A stretch of DNA of 64,000 nt, taken from NCBI RefSeq assembly GCF_030283205.1, contig NZ_JASNWF010000001.1:558001-622000 (forward strand), in the 5' to 3' direction. A model generated the notes under the pieces. The model was given only the letters and a program-made list of their open reading frames with translations, was not told the DNA's origin and made no database searches. Shown here in pieces: positions 1 through 8,732 of the stretch. The first letter of the stretch is position 1. Every line of letters begins with the position of its first letter. The translations under genes were made by a program, and so were the position numbers. This DNA comes from Actinomadura opuntiae. GTDB lineage: Bacteria; Actinomycetota; Actinomycetes; Streptosporangiales; Streptosporangiaceae.

Positions 1-449
1 ACGCCCTCCACCACCGTGATGAACAGGATCGGCATCGCCGCATTCATCACGCTGCCGGCCACCTCACCATGCGCGGCCGATACGTTCACCAGCACGGTGC
101 CGCCGATGTAGGTCCAGGCGACCCAGCGCAGCACCGGCCACGGCAGATCCAGGTACTCCATCAGCAGATCCCAGGCCAGCAGGATCAAGATGCCCAGATC
201 CATGCCGACCGGAACGATCCACGCCAGGCCCTTGAAGTGCGGCTCGGCCATCTCCCGCACGGTCGTGAACGATCCCAGTCCGCCGAGCACCGCGAGCGCC
301 ATGATCAGCGGAGCGATCACCGCCACCGCGACCCGGACCGCGCGATCCAGCGTCCATGCCTCCGTTAGTTCTTCCGCGGAGTCCGACAGCGGGTTCTGCA
401 CCGCGGGTTCTTGGCGCTCAGGAAGGTGACGCTGTTCGAAGATGCTCAT
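1..449 (-). CDS. DUF2637 membrane protein (partial, runs off the left edge)
   Basis: The reading frame starts MSIFEQRHLPERQ and then shows three or four hydrophobic segments, with short soluble stretches such as TTVREMAEPHFKGLAW between them. This matches the DUF2637 family, integral membrane proteins common on actinomycete plasmids and integrative elements; their biochemical role is not established. About 149 residues are visible and the C-terminus is missing. Its ATG overlaps the TGA of the upstream 97-residue gene by 4 bases (ATGA), so the two are probably co-translated. The neighbouring relaxase and MobC genes fit a mobile-element origin. Confidence 0.75.
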   Translation of the reverse strand, partial: MSIFEQRHLPERQEPAVQNPLSDSAEELTEAWTLDRAVRVAVAVIAPLIMALAVLGGLGSFTTVREMAEPHFKGLAWIVPVGMDLGILILLAWDLLMEYLDLPWPVLRWVAWTYIGGTVLVNVSAAHGEVAGSVMNAAMPILFITVVEG

Positions 450-739
450 CGCTTTCGCCGCTCCACCATCCAGATCAGCAGCCGGGCGACGTACCGGACC
501 TCGCTGGCCGTGCCGAGCAGCCGCCCGTGCGCCGTGACATATGCGTACGCGCCGTCCGCGCCCGCACACATGACCGTCTCCGACCACCCATCACAGCGGA
601 CTCTCAACCGCCATCGTCCGTTGCGCGGCCGACGCACCCTCGTGGACGCGCCCAACCGCTTCAGCTCGAAGTGCAGCCGAAGCAGACGCTCCCGCCGCAC
701 TGCCAGCTCGTGCTGCTCGACCGCTACCAGCGTTTCCAT
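446..739 (-). CDS. Small basic protein of unknown function, 97 aa
   Basis: Not recognised. The product starts METLVAVEQHELAVRRERLL, is rich in Arg and Leu, and ends MVERRKR. The frame stays open further upstream, but this ATG is preferred because GGGGGAGC lies just upstream at normal spacing, whereas the upstream residues look like random GC-rich translation. The gene overlaps the start of the DUF2637 gene by 4 bases, which is the main evidence that it is real. It lies downstream of the relaxase gene and so is probably part of the same mobile element. Confidence 0.5.
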   Translation of the reverse strand: METLVAVEQHELAVRRERLLRLHFELKRLGASTRVRRPRNGRWRLRVRCDGWSETVMCAGADGAYAYVTAHGRLLGTASEVRYVARLLIWMVERRKR

Positions 740-969
740 CGCTCCCCCGTCGGCCAGTGGTTGACGGATCGGACCGCCGCCAACCAGAGTCGGTGAGCAA
801 AACAATGCATCACTTAGAGTAGTTAGACAACTACGATAGGCGTTCGGCGTGTCGGCGGGCCGCTCATAATCAACAGCCCGGCCTGGCGGATCACCGGGCC
901 GACTGCCTCGTGCGGCCAAGCTCGTGCAAGGCCTCCTCCCCGAACTCCAAACGCGGCCGGGCCACTTGA

Positions 970-2787
970 TCACGGGCGTCTCCTGCCTCGGACGGGTTGA
1001 GCCGGGCCCGTCGACGCCGGTCTGCCGGTGGCGTCGGGCCTTATCGGAGCCCAGGGCGTCGGGAAGCCGGCCATGGCTAGGTTGACCTGCGAAGGGGACG
1101 CCATCGGCTCCCTCGGCCACGGCACGGGACTCCTCGCGGCGAGTCTTACTTCACGGGCATGCGCGGCGGCTGTTCGGGCTGCGTCTGCTTGCGCGCGGCG
1201 CTGCTGAAGCCGGCGAACCTCGGCGATGGTGTCGAGCAGAGTCACGAGGTTGGCGACGAGCAGCACGGTGGACACCGTCGTTCGGTTCCTGATGGAGCCT
1301 GCGATTCCGAGGAGCCTCGCCGTTGTGCGCAGGGCGTTGCCGGCGGAAGTCGGACGAGGGATACGGCCGTAGGGCGCGCGGGCGGCGCGGTCGTAGACGT
1401 CGGCGGCGCGATTCAGGTGGCGGTTGCCGGTGGCGCGAGCAGCTACACGCAGAGCGTCAGAAGCGGCCCAGCAGGCGTCCTGAGCTGCGTGCGGGTTCGT
1501 GGCCAGATGGCGGCGGATCTCGGCGGTCGCGTAGGCGGCGGCGCTGGCCGCGTCGTCGTAGAACGCTTGCCTGTCTTCCGGCGTCAACTCGTCGCGTTCG
1601 GCCGTCGGCCGAGGACGCGGGCCGTCCGCTGACCAGCTCCGCCGAAGGTGGGACAGGGAGAGTTCATCGGCGAGGCGGCTGCCGGGGAACCAGGTCGGTT
1701 CCTCTCCGTCGCGCTCGGTGGGGAGCGCGACGGCGTAGCCGGTGATCTGGCCGGGATCGAGCCGGCTGTAACGCAGCTTCACCCGCAGGCCCTCGTCCTG
1801 AAGTCGGTGCAGGAACTGAGTGATCGTCCGAGACTCGTCCGCAGCGCGGCGAACGGATGTCCGCAGCACGACTCGTTTTGTCCGCGCGGACAGGTGTCGG
1901 CCGTCCAGCGGACCAACGGCGGACGGCGTGCGGACAGAGTTGTCCGCGCTCGTCCAGCGGCGGCGGAGCTGGGGCAGGGTGAGGTCGGCGGCGAGCTTGC
2001 CGCCGCCGTACCAGATCGGCCGGCCCTCAGCATTCACGTCACCGGGCAGGGCCACCGCGTATCCGGTGACCTGGCCGGCCGTCCGCTGGCTGAAGCGCCG
2101 CCGCACCAGAACGTCCTCGGCTTGGAGGCGGTCGAAGAACTCTTCTTCAGTGCGGGCACCGGCTGCGGCCGTTTGGACTGTGCGGTGCAGGAGCGTACGG
2201 GACGGCACCGCCCGGCCACGGCGGACAGCCTTCTCGGTCTCGCCGCGTTTCGGACGGCGGGCGGCCGTCCGGTCCGCCGGCGCCGTGGACCGCAGGCCGA
2301 ACCGGTCCTCCATCGCCCGGCAGGCGTCCCTGACCCGATACCCGTCGTTCCACACCTCTGGACGGACACCGTCCGAGCGGGCAAGCGTCGCAACGATGTG
2401 GACATGGTCGTCGGCGTGGCGGACGGCGATCCAGCGGACGGCCTCGACGTCCTCATCCGAGGCCAGTCCCGTCCGGTGCATGATCTCTCTCGCGACCTGC
2501 GCCCACTGGGCATCGGTCAGGATCGGGTCTTCGGGAGCGGCCCGGACGGCGCAGTGCCAGACGGGCTTGCGGTAGTTGCGCTCACCGAGCAGCGCGAGTG
2601 GCTGGGTCAGCAGACCGTCCAAACGGCGAAAGTCGCGGCCACCAGGTCCCACCGGCGGTTCCAGGTCGATCGGGTCGTCGAAGCCGGCGACGATGTGCGG
2701 GTCGCGATGCTCGCCGTTGGCGCCCGGGCCGTACAGGTAGCGGAGCAACCCTTGGACCCGGACGCCGCGCAGAACCTTCCCGATCAC
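970..2787 (-). CDS. Relaxase / mobilization nuclease, 605 aa
   Basis: Probably nicks the element's oriT and pilots the strand during conjugative mobilization. The N-terminus (MIGKVLRGVRVQGLLRYLYGPG) and the histidine cluster HADDHVHIV at residues 124-132 are the relaxase signature (MobA/VirD2-type, Pfam Relaxase); the three His residues would bind the catalytic metal. After the nuclease domain, two segments of about 80 residues (roughly 199-278 and 306-385) resemble each other, each with an F-x-x-RLQ, an xTGYAVALP and an LRRxW motif, so they look like an internal duplication. Start is GTG with no strong ribosome-binding site. It lies 28 bp after the mobC-like gene and is probably in the same operon. 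Confidence 0.88.
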   Translation of the reverse strand: MIGKVLRGVRVQGLLRYLYGPGANGEHRDPHIVAGFDDPIDLEPPVGPGGRDFRRLDGLLTQPLALLGERNYRKPVWHCAVRAAPEDPILTDAQWAQVAREIMHRTGLASDEDVEAVRWIAVRHADDHVHIVATLARSDGVRPEVWNDGYRVRDACRAMEDRFGLRSTAPADRTAARRPKRGETEKAVRRGRAVPSRTLLHRTVQTAAAGARTEEEFFDRLQAEDVLVRRRFSQRTAGQVTGYAVALPGDVNAEGRPIWYGGGKLAADLTLPQLRRRWTSADNSVRTPSAVGPLDGRHLSARTKRVVLRTSVRRAADESRTITQFLHRLQDEGLRVKLRYSRLDPGQITGYAVALPTERDGEEPTWFPGSRLADELSLSHLRRSWSADGPRPRPTAERDELTPEDRQAFYDDAASAAAYATAEIRRHLATNPHAAQDACWAASDALRVAARATGNRHLNRAADVYDRAARAPYGRIPRPTSAGNALRTTARLLGIAGSIRNRTTVSTVLLVANLVTLLDTIAEVRRLQQRRAQADAARTAAAHAREVRLAARSPVPWPREPMASPSQVNLAMAGFPTPWAPIRPDATGRPASTGPAQPVRGRRRP

Positions 2788-2815
2788 GCCGTAGCGCTCG
2801 TCGGCATCGGCGTAG

Positions 2816-3232
2816 TCACGGGAGTCGTGTTCTCAACTCCTCGGCCAGGTCATCGAGCTTGCGTACCGTCCGCGCCACCGCATCGGCGTACCACTGCAAC
2901 GTCGTAGCCAGCTCCCCCGAGTTCACCGCGGCGACCGCCTGGTTGAGGTTGACGCCGATCCGCTTCGCCTGGGCGCGTGCCTCCAAGACCGCCTCCAGCA
3001 GTTCCCGGAGCTGGACGGAGTCCGCTCGCGCCGTGCCGCGCACCTCGGCCATCAGTGCCTGCGCCGCCCACGCGCCGGTCGCCAAGTGCTCTCGCTCGGC
3101 CGCCGCCGACAGCGTCGCGTACTCCTCCTCGGACAAGGTGATCGAGATGCCTCGTTCGCGCCGTGGGTCGCGATGCGCCCGACGGTTGCGTCGCGTGGTC
3201 GAAGCGGGCTTGGTCTTGCCACCTTCTGCCAT
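2816..3232 (-). CDS. MobC-like relaxosome accessory protein, 138 aa
   Basis: Predicted to bind oriT and help the relaxase. Residues about 25-65 (RGISITLSEEEYATLSAAAERE) look like a ribbon-helix-helix DNA-binding unit. The later segment AQAKRIGVNLNQAVAAVNSGE matches the conserved MobC stretch (RRIGxNLNQ). The start MAEGGKTK is chosen because AGGAGA lies 7-8 bases upstream. A longer frame exists but would translate the two hairpins at 3246-3296, which look like a DNA site. It is directly upstream of the relaxase gene on the same strand. Confidence 0.8.
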   Translation of the reverse strand: MAEGGKTKPASTTRRNRRAHRDPRRERGISITLSEEEYATLSAAAEREHLATGAWAAQALMAEVRGTARADSVQLRELLEAVLEARAQAKRIGVNLNQAVAAVNSGELATTLQWYADAVARTVRKLDDLAEELRTRLP

Positions 3233-3245
3233 CGGTCTCCTGTCT

Positions 3246-3296
3246 TCGGATCGCGCTCGATCCGATGTCGCCGCTGCGGACCGCGCTCGGTCCGCA
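3246..3296. repeat. Twin perfect hairpins before mobC; oriT or operator candidate
   Basis: Two perfect inverted repeats sit 30 bp centre to centre. The first (3246-3265) has arms TCGGATCG/CGATCCGA and the second (3275-3296) has arms TGCGGACCG/CGGTCCGCA. Both have the same 4-base loop, CGCT. They lie immediately upstream of the MobC-like start. A position next to mob genes with paired stem-loops is typical of oriT or a relaxosome-binding site; an autoregulatory operator is the alternative. The nic site itself cannot be identified by eye. Confidence 0.5.
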
Positions 3297-3725
3297 AGCG
3301 AAATCGATTGGATTTCCATTTCTTGCCCCGCGCCGGCTCAGGCCCTCCCGAGCGGTGCGGTCTCTGGATCCCGCCCACGTCGTACGCGCCCCGGGTGCTG
3401 GCTGGACCGTCAGGTCGGCACCGCAAGGAACGACGGTTTCATCGCTCATCTGGCCGCAGTGGAATCCTCAGATCCGACTGCCTCAGTCGATGAGCGACAC
3501 CGGCCAAGACGCGTTGCTCAAGCCCGGCGCCCTGCCGGGCGAGCGCTCACGGGCGCCGAACCACGGTCACGCTGAGAACTCGCCCGGCAGGCAACGCAGC
3601 GTCCCTTCACGGGACTCGCCTGGCGACGAACACGCTACGGCGCGCCCTGCAGGACCCCGGTCCGTCGGGTCCCTGATCGCAAGCAGTCCCCTGGCTCCGT
3701 GATACGGACGCTCTGCGGCATCGGG
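3297..3725. other. Intergenic stretch without a recognisable gene
   Basis: About 430 bp between the twin hairpins and the 192-aa gene. Open frames here look like random GC-rich translation. If the hairpins mark oriT, the rest of the transfer origin could extend into this stretch. Confidence 0.4.
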
Positions 3726-4304
3726 TCACATCTCGCGGCGTGGAGGCGGCGGCTTGGGATGTGGGCGATGTTCCGGTGCTGCCGGTTCCGTTCGGGAGCC
3801 GGGCAGGACGTCGCCGATGCGGTGCGGGAAGCCCTCAGCGGCCGACTGAATCTCTGTCGAAGCCGTCTCGGCGCACTCGTCCGTCGGCGTCTGCTCCTTG
3901 GAGGCTGCTCGCTGCTGCGACTCGGTGTCGTCTTTGGTTCCGTGGATGTCGGCGAGGGCTCGCCGTGCGCGCACGAAGGATTCGCCGAGGTCCATGGACT
4001 GCTCGGTGGCCTTGACCAGCGCATCATGCGCTTTCAGGACGGACGGGAGAGGATCATCGCCGCGGTCATGTCGCAGCCGGCCCGCGTCGAGTGCCTTGTC
4101 GAGGAAGACGTCCAGCTCCTCGGCGACCTTGACCAAGCGGAACATCGTCTGAGCCAGATTGCCCACGATCGTGCGGACGGCTTCAGGCCGTGTCAGGCCG
4201 GGCGGACCCTGAACGAGGTGGTTGAGCGTGCGAGCGTGTTCGTGTAGCTCGCCCGCGAGGAGTTCGGTGCGCTCATCGGTGGTGGTGGTCTCGTGATCGA
4301 CCAT
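3726..4304 (-). CDS. Hydrophilic helical protein of unknown function, 192 aa
   Basis: Not recognised. Residues 1-110 are predicted to be helical (EHARTLNHLVQGPPGL, LVKVAEELDVFLDKALDAG). The C-terminal third is low-complexity and ends in a Pro/Arg-rich tail (HPKPPPPRREM). There is no signal peptide or membrane segment. The ATG is supported by GGAGGAAC about 9 bases upstream. It lies on the same strand as the mobilization genes, so a plasmid or element accessory role is plausible but unproven. Confidence 0.55.
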   Translation of the reverse strand: MVDHETTTTDERTELLAGELHEHARTLNHLVQGPPGLTRPEAVRTIVGNLAQTMFRLVKVAEELDVFLDKALDAGRLRHDRGDDPLPSVLKAHDALVKATEQSMDLGESFVRARRALADIHGTKDDTESQQRAASKEQTPTDECAETASTEIQSAAEGFPHRIGDVLPGSRTEPAAPEHRPHPKPPPPRREM

Positions 4305-4562
4305 GCAGGAAGTTCCTCCAGGTTGTTGTGGATCGAGCCATGCAAACTCCCTCCGTAGATGCCAGCTGGCAGCCTTTGGAACCCACTAGAGGCGCCTAAG
4401 ACTGTTTGCGCTCCATACTGTCCCTGGTTTGCACGCTGCCGCCAGTGCCGCCACCGGCGTGGCGGAAGATCGAGCGGCTGTTCTGTCCGGCGGCGACTCA
4501 GAACCCATGCGTCCAGGGCTGAAGGCGCTGCAGAGTCGGCTCGCGGACACAGGGCCCCGAGT

Positions 4563-5558
4563 TCATTTGATCCAGCCGCGCCGAACCGCAGCGGCCCCGG
4601 CGGCGAAGTAGTGATCGTGGCCGAGCATGTTCCGGATGGCCGTCGAGTGCCGCCGGATCGTGGAGACGCTCACCCCGGCTCGCCTGGCCATCTGCACGTC
4701 CGTCAGGCCTTCCACCAGCATGTTCAGGACCTGCCTCTGCGGCGCGGTCAGAGGGCTGTCAGCGGCGGCGGCGCCGAACGGCGCCGCCCGCTCCCACAGG
4801 AACTCGAAGTACTCGCGCAACGCACCGATGATGACGGGCGAACGGATCAGCAGCGCCCCCGTCATGCCGGTCGGGGTCAGCGGAAGCAGCGCGACCGCGT
4901 CGTCGGCGAGCTTCATCTTCATGCCGATCCTGGGTAGCAGTCGGGCTTCCTCTCCGGCTTCCACCGCGACCTGGATGGTCTTGAGACCGACAGGGTGATC
5001 AGCGGTGGCGGACTCGTAGATGGCCCGGCACCTGACGTGGCCTTCGAATGCCGGCGGAGGCGGGATCGCGGTCAACTCGTCCATCGGACGTTCGACCGAC
5101 TGGTTGTCCAGCGTCAACCATTCATGCCTCGCAGAGCTGATCAGACCGCGTGCGATCCGGCCGATCTGTTCGCGGTCGACGATGACCTGTACCAGCTGGT
5201 CGCTCGAGCCACCCGCCGAGGTCGACCACGGATGCGTCTCGGCCATTCGGCGCTGCCCGGCCAGCAGGCGTTCTTGCTCGGCCACCATTCGCCGGGATAG
5301 ATCGGCCAGCCTGCCCTGCAATGCCAGATCTGGCGGGGTCGGCACCAGGTGCGGTGGCAGCCCCGGCCCGGAAGACCGGACGAGCGCCATTCCCGCGCTT
5401 AGCAAGGCCTCCACCTGATCGGCGCCATCGAGCAGATCCGCTGCCTCAGCGTGCGGGCATCCGTCCATCCGCAGCAGCCGGGTGTAGAGGTCCAGCAACT
5501 CGTCAGGAACGATTCCCGCCAAGAGCCGCTTCGCCGCCTGCTCGGCCTCGGTACGCAC
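4563..5558 (-). CDS. LuxR-type HTH transcriptional regulator, 331 aa
   Basis: The C-terminal 65 residues form a LuxR/NarL-type helix-turn-helix (TAPQRQVLNMLVEGLTDVQMARRAGVSVSTIRRH). The N-terminal third resembles the TrmB-like or winged-helix region seen in actinomycete regulators of this layout (LDLYTRLLRMDGCPHAEAADLL). The middle, about residues 115-260, is a ligand- or partner-binding region I cannot assign. There is no receiver domain with a phospho-acceptor Asp, so it is not a canonical two-component regulator. It appears monocistronic and its target is unknown. Confidence 0.75.
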   Translation of the reverse strand: MRTEAEQAAKRLLAGIVPDELLDLYTRLLRMDGCPHAEAADLLDGADQVEALLSAGMALVRSSGPGLPPHLVPTPPDLALQGRLADLSRRMVAEQERLLAGQRRMAETHPWSTSAGGSSDQLVQVIVDREQIGRIARGLISSARHEWLTLDNQSVERPMDELTAIPPPPAFEGHVRCRAIYESATADHPVGLKTIQVAVEAGEEARLLPRIGMKMKLADDAVALLPLTPTGMTGALLIRSPVIIGALREYFEFLWERAAPFGAAAADSPLTAPQRQVLNMLVEGLTDVQMARRAGVSVSTIRRHSTAIRNMLGHDHYFAAGAAAVRRGWIK

Positions 5559-5644
5559 TCGTCACCTCTTTCGGTTCCATCCCGCCCCGTTGATCAACCG
5601 GACCAGGGGTTATCACATGAACGTTCTCGCTCGTATTCGTCCGT

Positions 5645-6004
5645 CTAAGCAGCGGTCGGCGGCGAACGGCCGAACTCAGTGGGATCGGCCTCCAGCACCG
5701 CTCCCTCGCGCCCGCGCGTCGCGCCGACACGCGCGGCCGGTTCCGTCGGCACATCACACCTGGCCGCCGAGGGCCATCCCTGCCAGCGGTGAAGCTCGAC
5801 TGTGAGGACGGGCGCCACTTGGTGGCCCAGTGCCCGCAGTTGCCGGACGATGTTGCGAGGGCTGCGGGTGGGATCGGTGCGCCGTTGGTGCCAGTCATGG
5901 CTGGGATGGCCAACGGCGGCTCCCTCGTTCGGCCCGTCTAGTGAGTGAGCAGCTTGAGCCATGGCGCCCTCCGTAGGGTCGTCACCTGAACGATCAGTCA
6001 TCAC
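5645..6004 (-). pseudogene. Doubtful ORF, possibly a transposase remnant
   Basis: A 119-codon frame. The central segment RSPRNIVRQLRALGHQVAPV faintly resembles the helical DNA-binding part of IS-type transposases (a TRxLAxxLxxxGHxVS pattern, as in ISAzo13-like enzymes). The rest is uninformative, no catalytic DDE residues are present and no terminal inverted repeats were found. An AGGTG lies just upstream of the GTG-ATG start and overlaps the palindrome at 6001-6014. It may equally be noncoding. Confidence 0.25.
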
Positions 6005-6014
6005 CTTTAGGTGA
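6001..6014. promoter_or_regulatory. Short palindrome, possible operator
   Basis: TCACCT-TT-AGGTGA is a perfect 6-bp inverted repeat around a 2-base centre. It lies in the gap between the P450 stop codon and the doubtful 119-aa frame. A further TCACCT lies about 15 bp away. No regulator can be assigned. Confidence 0.3.
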
Positions 6015-6160
6015 AGACTGGATACGGAGAGTAGGCAGTTACGGACTCTGCGTCAACGATGGCGCGGCGCTCTACCGTGGCGCGGGTTTGAAATAAAGGT
6101 GATGGGCGTCCGTGGACTGCCAGCACGTACCGGTGCAAAGCGGTCGATCAGACCGAGGGT

Positions 6161-7375
6161 TCAGGAGGGGCCGAGGCACCAACGGACGGGAAGCGTCCGC
6201 AGACCGCGCATCATCCGACTGGGGCGCCATGCAAGCCGTTCAGGGGCGACGTCCAAGCGCAGACCAGGGAGGCGGCGCAGCAGACCCGCCAGGGCTATCT
6301 GGGTTTCAGCGCGAGCCAGCGCAGACCCCAGGCAGTAGTGGGGACCGTGACCGAAGGCCAGGTGGCCGGGTCGGGACCCGGCACGGTCGACGTCCAGGGT
6401 CGCAGGGTCGGGGTAGTGGTCGGGGTCGCGGTTGGCGGCACCAATACCGACCATGACGATCTGCTCGGCGGGGATCGTGGCCGAGCCGTAGCTGACCGGT
6501 TCGGTGGTGAACCGGACGGTGGCGATGCCGAGAGGCGAGTCGTAGCGCAGGAGCTCCTCGATGGCCGGGGCGAGCCGGTCAGAATCGGCGGCAACGGCGG
6601 CATGTTGCGCGGGGTGGAGCAGGAGGGCCAGCACGGCGTTGCCGATGAGGTTGGTGGTGGTCTCGTGCCCGGCGACAAGCAGCAGCACCGCAAGCGACAC
6701 CAGTTCCTGCCGGCTGAGGTGGTCACCGTGTTGGCGGGCCGCGATCAGGGTGTCGAGCAGGTCTCCGTCCTCGTGCCGAGGGGCCAGCTCGCGGGTGGCG
6801 TTGGATTGTTTACGGGCGACCAGGGCCGTCATGTAGTCGGCGATGCGATGGGAGGCCTGGTCCCGGACGGCGGGCTCGCCGGTGGCGAACTGGGCGTTGG
6901 ACCAGTGGCAGAGTTGCGGGCGATCGTTTTCGGGGACGCCGAGCAGTTCGCAGATGATGGTGACCGGCAGCGGTACGGCGAATTCGGTGATCAGGTCGGC
7001 GGAGCCCTTCGGCACGATCGCGTCAAGAAGTTGATCGGTGATCTGCTGGATGCGTGGGCGGAGCCGGGCGACAGCAGCAGCGGTGAACGCCGGGGCGACC
7101 AAGCGGCGCAGTCGCGTGTGGTCCGGAGGGTCGGTGCTCAGCATGGTGGTCCGCAACTCCGGGGCGATGTCGCGGCGGTCGCCGAACACGTATCCGAAGC
7201 GGCGTGTGTCCTTGCTGAACCGTGGATCGGCCAAGGCGGCGCGGGCCTGCGCATAGCCGGTGATCAACCAGGTGTGATGACCACTGGGAAAGGCCCGCAC
7301 CCGATGCACCGGGCCTTGGACGCGCAGTTTGTCATAGAACTGGTAAGGGTCGCGGTGGAAATCGGCGCCGAGCAC
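6161..7375 (-). CDS. Cytochrome P450, 404 aa
   Basis: Heme monooxygenase of the bacterial class I, CYP107/CYP105-like type. Visible landmarks are the I-helix oxygen-binding motif AGHETT (235-240), the K-helix ExxR within EELLRY (274-277) and the heme loop FGHGPHYCLG with Cys348. Length is normal for the family once a short N-terminal tail is allowed. The GTG start is supported by GAGGAG 6-7 bases upstream. It lies 36 bp after the membrane-protein gene and probably ends an operon that begins with the XRE regulator. No ferredoxin or ferredoxin reductase gene is nearby, so electrons must come from elsewhere. Substrate unknown. Confidence 0.92.
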   Translation of the reverse strand: MLGADFHRDPYQFYDKLRVQGPVHRVRAFPSGHHTWLITGYAQARAALADPRFSKDTRRFGYVFGDRRDIAPELRTTMLSTDPPDHTRLRRLVAPAFTAAAVARLRPRIQQITDQLLDAIVPKGSADLITEFAVPLPVTIICELLGVPENDRPQLCHWSNAQFATGEPAVRDQASHRIADYMTALVARKQSNATRELAPRHEDGDLLDTLIAARQHGDHLSRQELVSLAVLLLVAGHETTTNLIGNAVLALLLHPAQHAAVAADSDRLAPAIEELLRYDSPLGIATVRFTTEPVSYGSATIPAEQIVMVGIGAANRDPDHYPDPATLDVDRAGSRPGHLAFGHGPHYCLGSALARAETQIALAGLLRRLPGLRLDVAPERLAWRPSRMMRGLRTLPVRWCLGPS

Positions 7376-7411
7376 AACGAACTCCTCGATCTGGATCAGA
7401 TGGCACAGGGA

Positions 7412-8689
7412 TCATGGACGTCCAGGAGACGGAACCTCGGCGGGGAGCTCAACCGAACCGGCGCCAGCGGAGAACGCCATCGACACTTGCACCAGCCAGT
7501 CGGCCTCGCTGTCCAGATCGTCTCCGGGGCCAATGCTCGTCGTGGCTTTGTCCTGACGTCTGGTCTGCGAGCCGGTTTCAGTGACAGTGGGGTTGTGGGC
7601 GTGCCCCTCGGCAGGACGTCCGGACCGGTAGGCGGCCAAGGCCATGCGGATAGAGAGCGCCTCCCGCCGTGCCGCTGCCTGTCGCGCATCGAGCCCGGTA
7701 CCACACGCGGTGCTCTCGCCTTCACGTCCCTCGGACTTGCGATAGGGCCCAAGGAGCAGCAGCCCGTCACGGATCTCAATCACCCGGCGGTGCACCCCAA
7801 AGCGGTAACTGAATCGATCCCTACCGTTCCTGGGCAGCACGATTTCGGGCATGGCCGCCGCAAATTCCGTCCACAGCGGCTCCAGTCGCCGATAGGTCCG
7901 CCGATACCGAAACTCTCGCACCGGAGCCACCGCGGCCGGTCCCCACGCGGGCAGGGTCATGCCGATCGTGAGCGCCAGCACCGCCAGCACGGGCAGGCCG
8001 ACCGCGAACACGCAGCCCGGGGGATACAGCGGGCTGGAACATGGCGTTGCATATCCCGAAGCCTGCGGATCCAGGCCGAGCCACAGCTTGACCACTCCCA
8101 CCATCTTCTCGACCAGGTAGACGATCCCCAGGACGCATCCCACCGTCACGATCCGCAAGCCGATGCGCAGCGCCGGCCGTGCGGCCGGACTCGCGTACCG
8201 CACGGTGATCACCGCCAGGTAGGCAAGAGCCACGCCCAGGAACACCACATAGATCAGGATGTAGCCCGCCAGCGTTGGGCTGTTGCGGTAGAAGGGAGCG
8301 AAGCTCCCGATGACCGCCGGCAGCGAGCTGGCCACGAACAGCCCGGTCATCGCACTGACTGCGACCAGCAGCGCCACCAGCCACCCTCGGATGCGCACCC
8401 GGGCCTCCCCCGGCGGGCGCGTCACGCTCAGCGAATGCGCCAAGAAGGCGAAGGCGGCCACCATCGTGCACAGATTGGACAACAGACGCCCCAGATTGGG
8501 GTACAGCTCGTTCTCCAAGTGCTGCGCACCGTTGGAGATCAGCACCAATGCGATCCCGACCATTGCCAGCAGCAAGCACATCGCGCCCAGGCCCGGCGGC
8601 GGCTCAGGCTTGCGAAGGCCGCGCGCCTTGTATCCCGCCCCGGTCAACGCCGTCGCGGCCACCGACCAGAACACCAAGTTGATCAACAA
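7412..8689 (-). CDS. MAB_1171c-type polytopic membrane protein, about 425 aa
   Basis: The N-terminal 250 residues contain about seven hydrophobic helices (LLLINLVFWSVAATALTGAG, WLVALLVAVSAMTGLFVASSL, GYILIYVVFLGVALAYLAVI). A cytoplasmic C-terminal domain follows (RRTYRRLEPLWTEFAAAMPE and onward). This layout and the gene order after XRE and ImmA/IrrE genes match the family annotated as MAB_1171c putative transporter; transport has not been shown. No ATG is available, so a TTG at 8687-8689 (or the next codon) after GGGGGGA is the likely start. The frame is open much further upstream, but that part overlaps the ImmA/IrrE gene in another frame. Confidence 0.7.
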   Translation of the reverse strand: MLINLVFWSVAATALTGAGYKARGLRKPEPPPGLGAMCLLLAMVGIALVLISNGAQHLENELYPNLGRLLSNLCTMVAAFAFLAHSLSVTRPPGEARVRIRGWLVALLVAVSAMTGLFVASSLPAVIGSFAPFYRNSPTLAGYILIYVVFLGVALAYLAVITVRYASPAARPALRIGLRIVTVGCVLGIVYLVEKMVGVVKLWLGLDPQASGYATPCSSPLYPPGCVFAVGLPVLAVLALTIGMTLPAWGPAAVAPVREFRYRRTYRRLEPLWTEFAAAMPEIVLPRNGRDRFSYRFGVHRRVIEIRDGLLLLGPYRKSEGREGESTACGTGLDARQAAARREALSIRMALAAYRSGRPAEGHAHNPTVTETGSQTRRQDKATTSIGPGDDLDSEADWLVQVSMAFSAGAGSVELPAEVPSPGRP

Positions 8690-8732
8690 CAGTCCCCCCG
8701 GGATGATGCGTGTCGTACGCTCGCCAGTGCTG

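Noticed and set aside
740..1120. N-terminal extension of the 97-aa gene
   Set aside because: The extra residues look like random GC-rich translation, overlap the relaxase 3' end, and a good ribosome-binding site precedes the internal ATG at 739.
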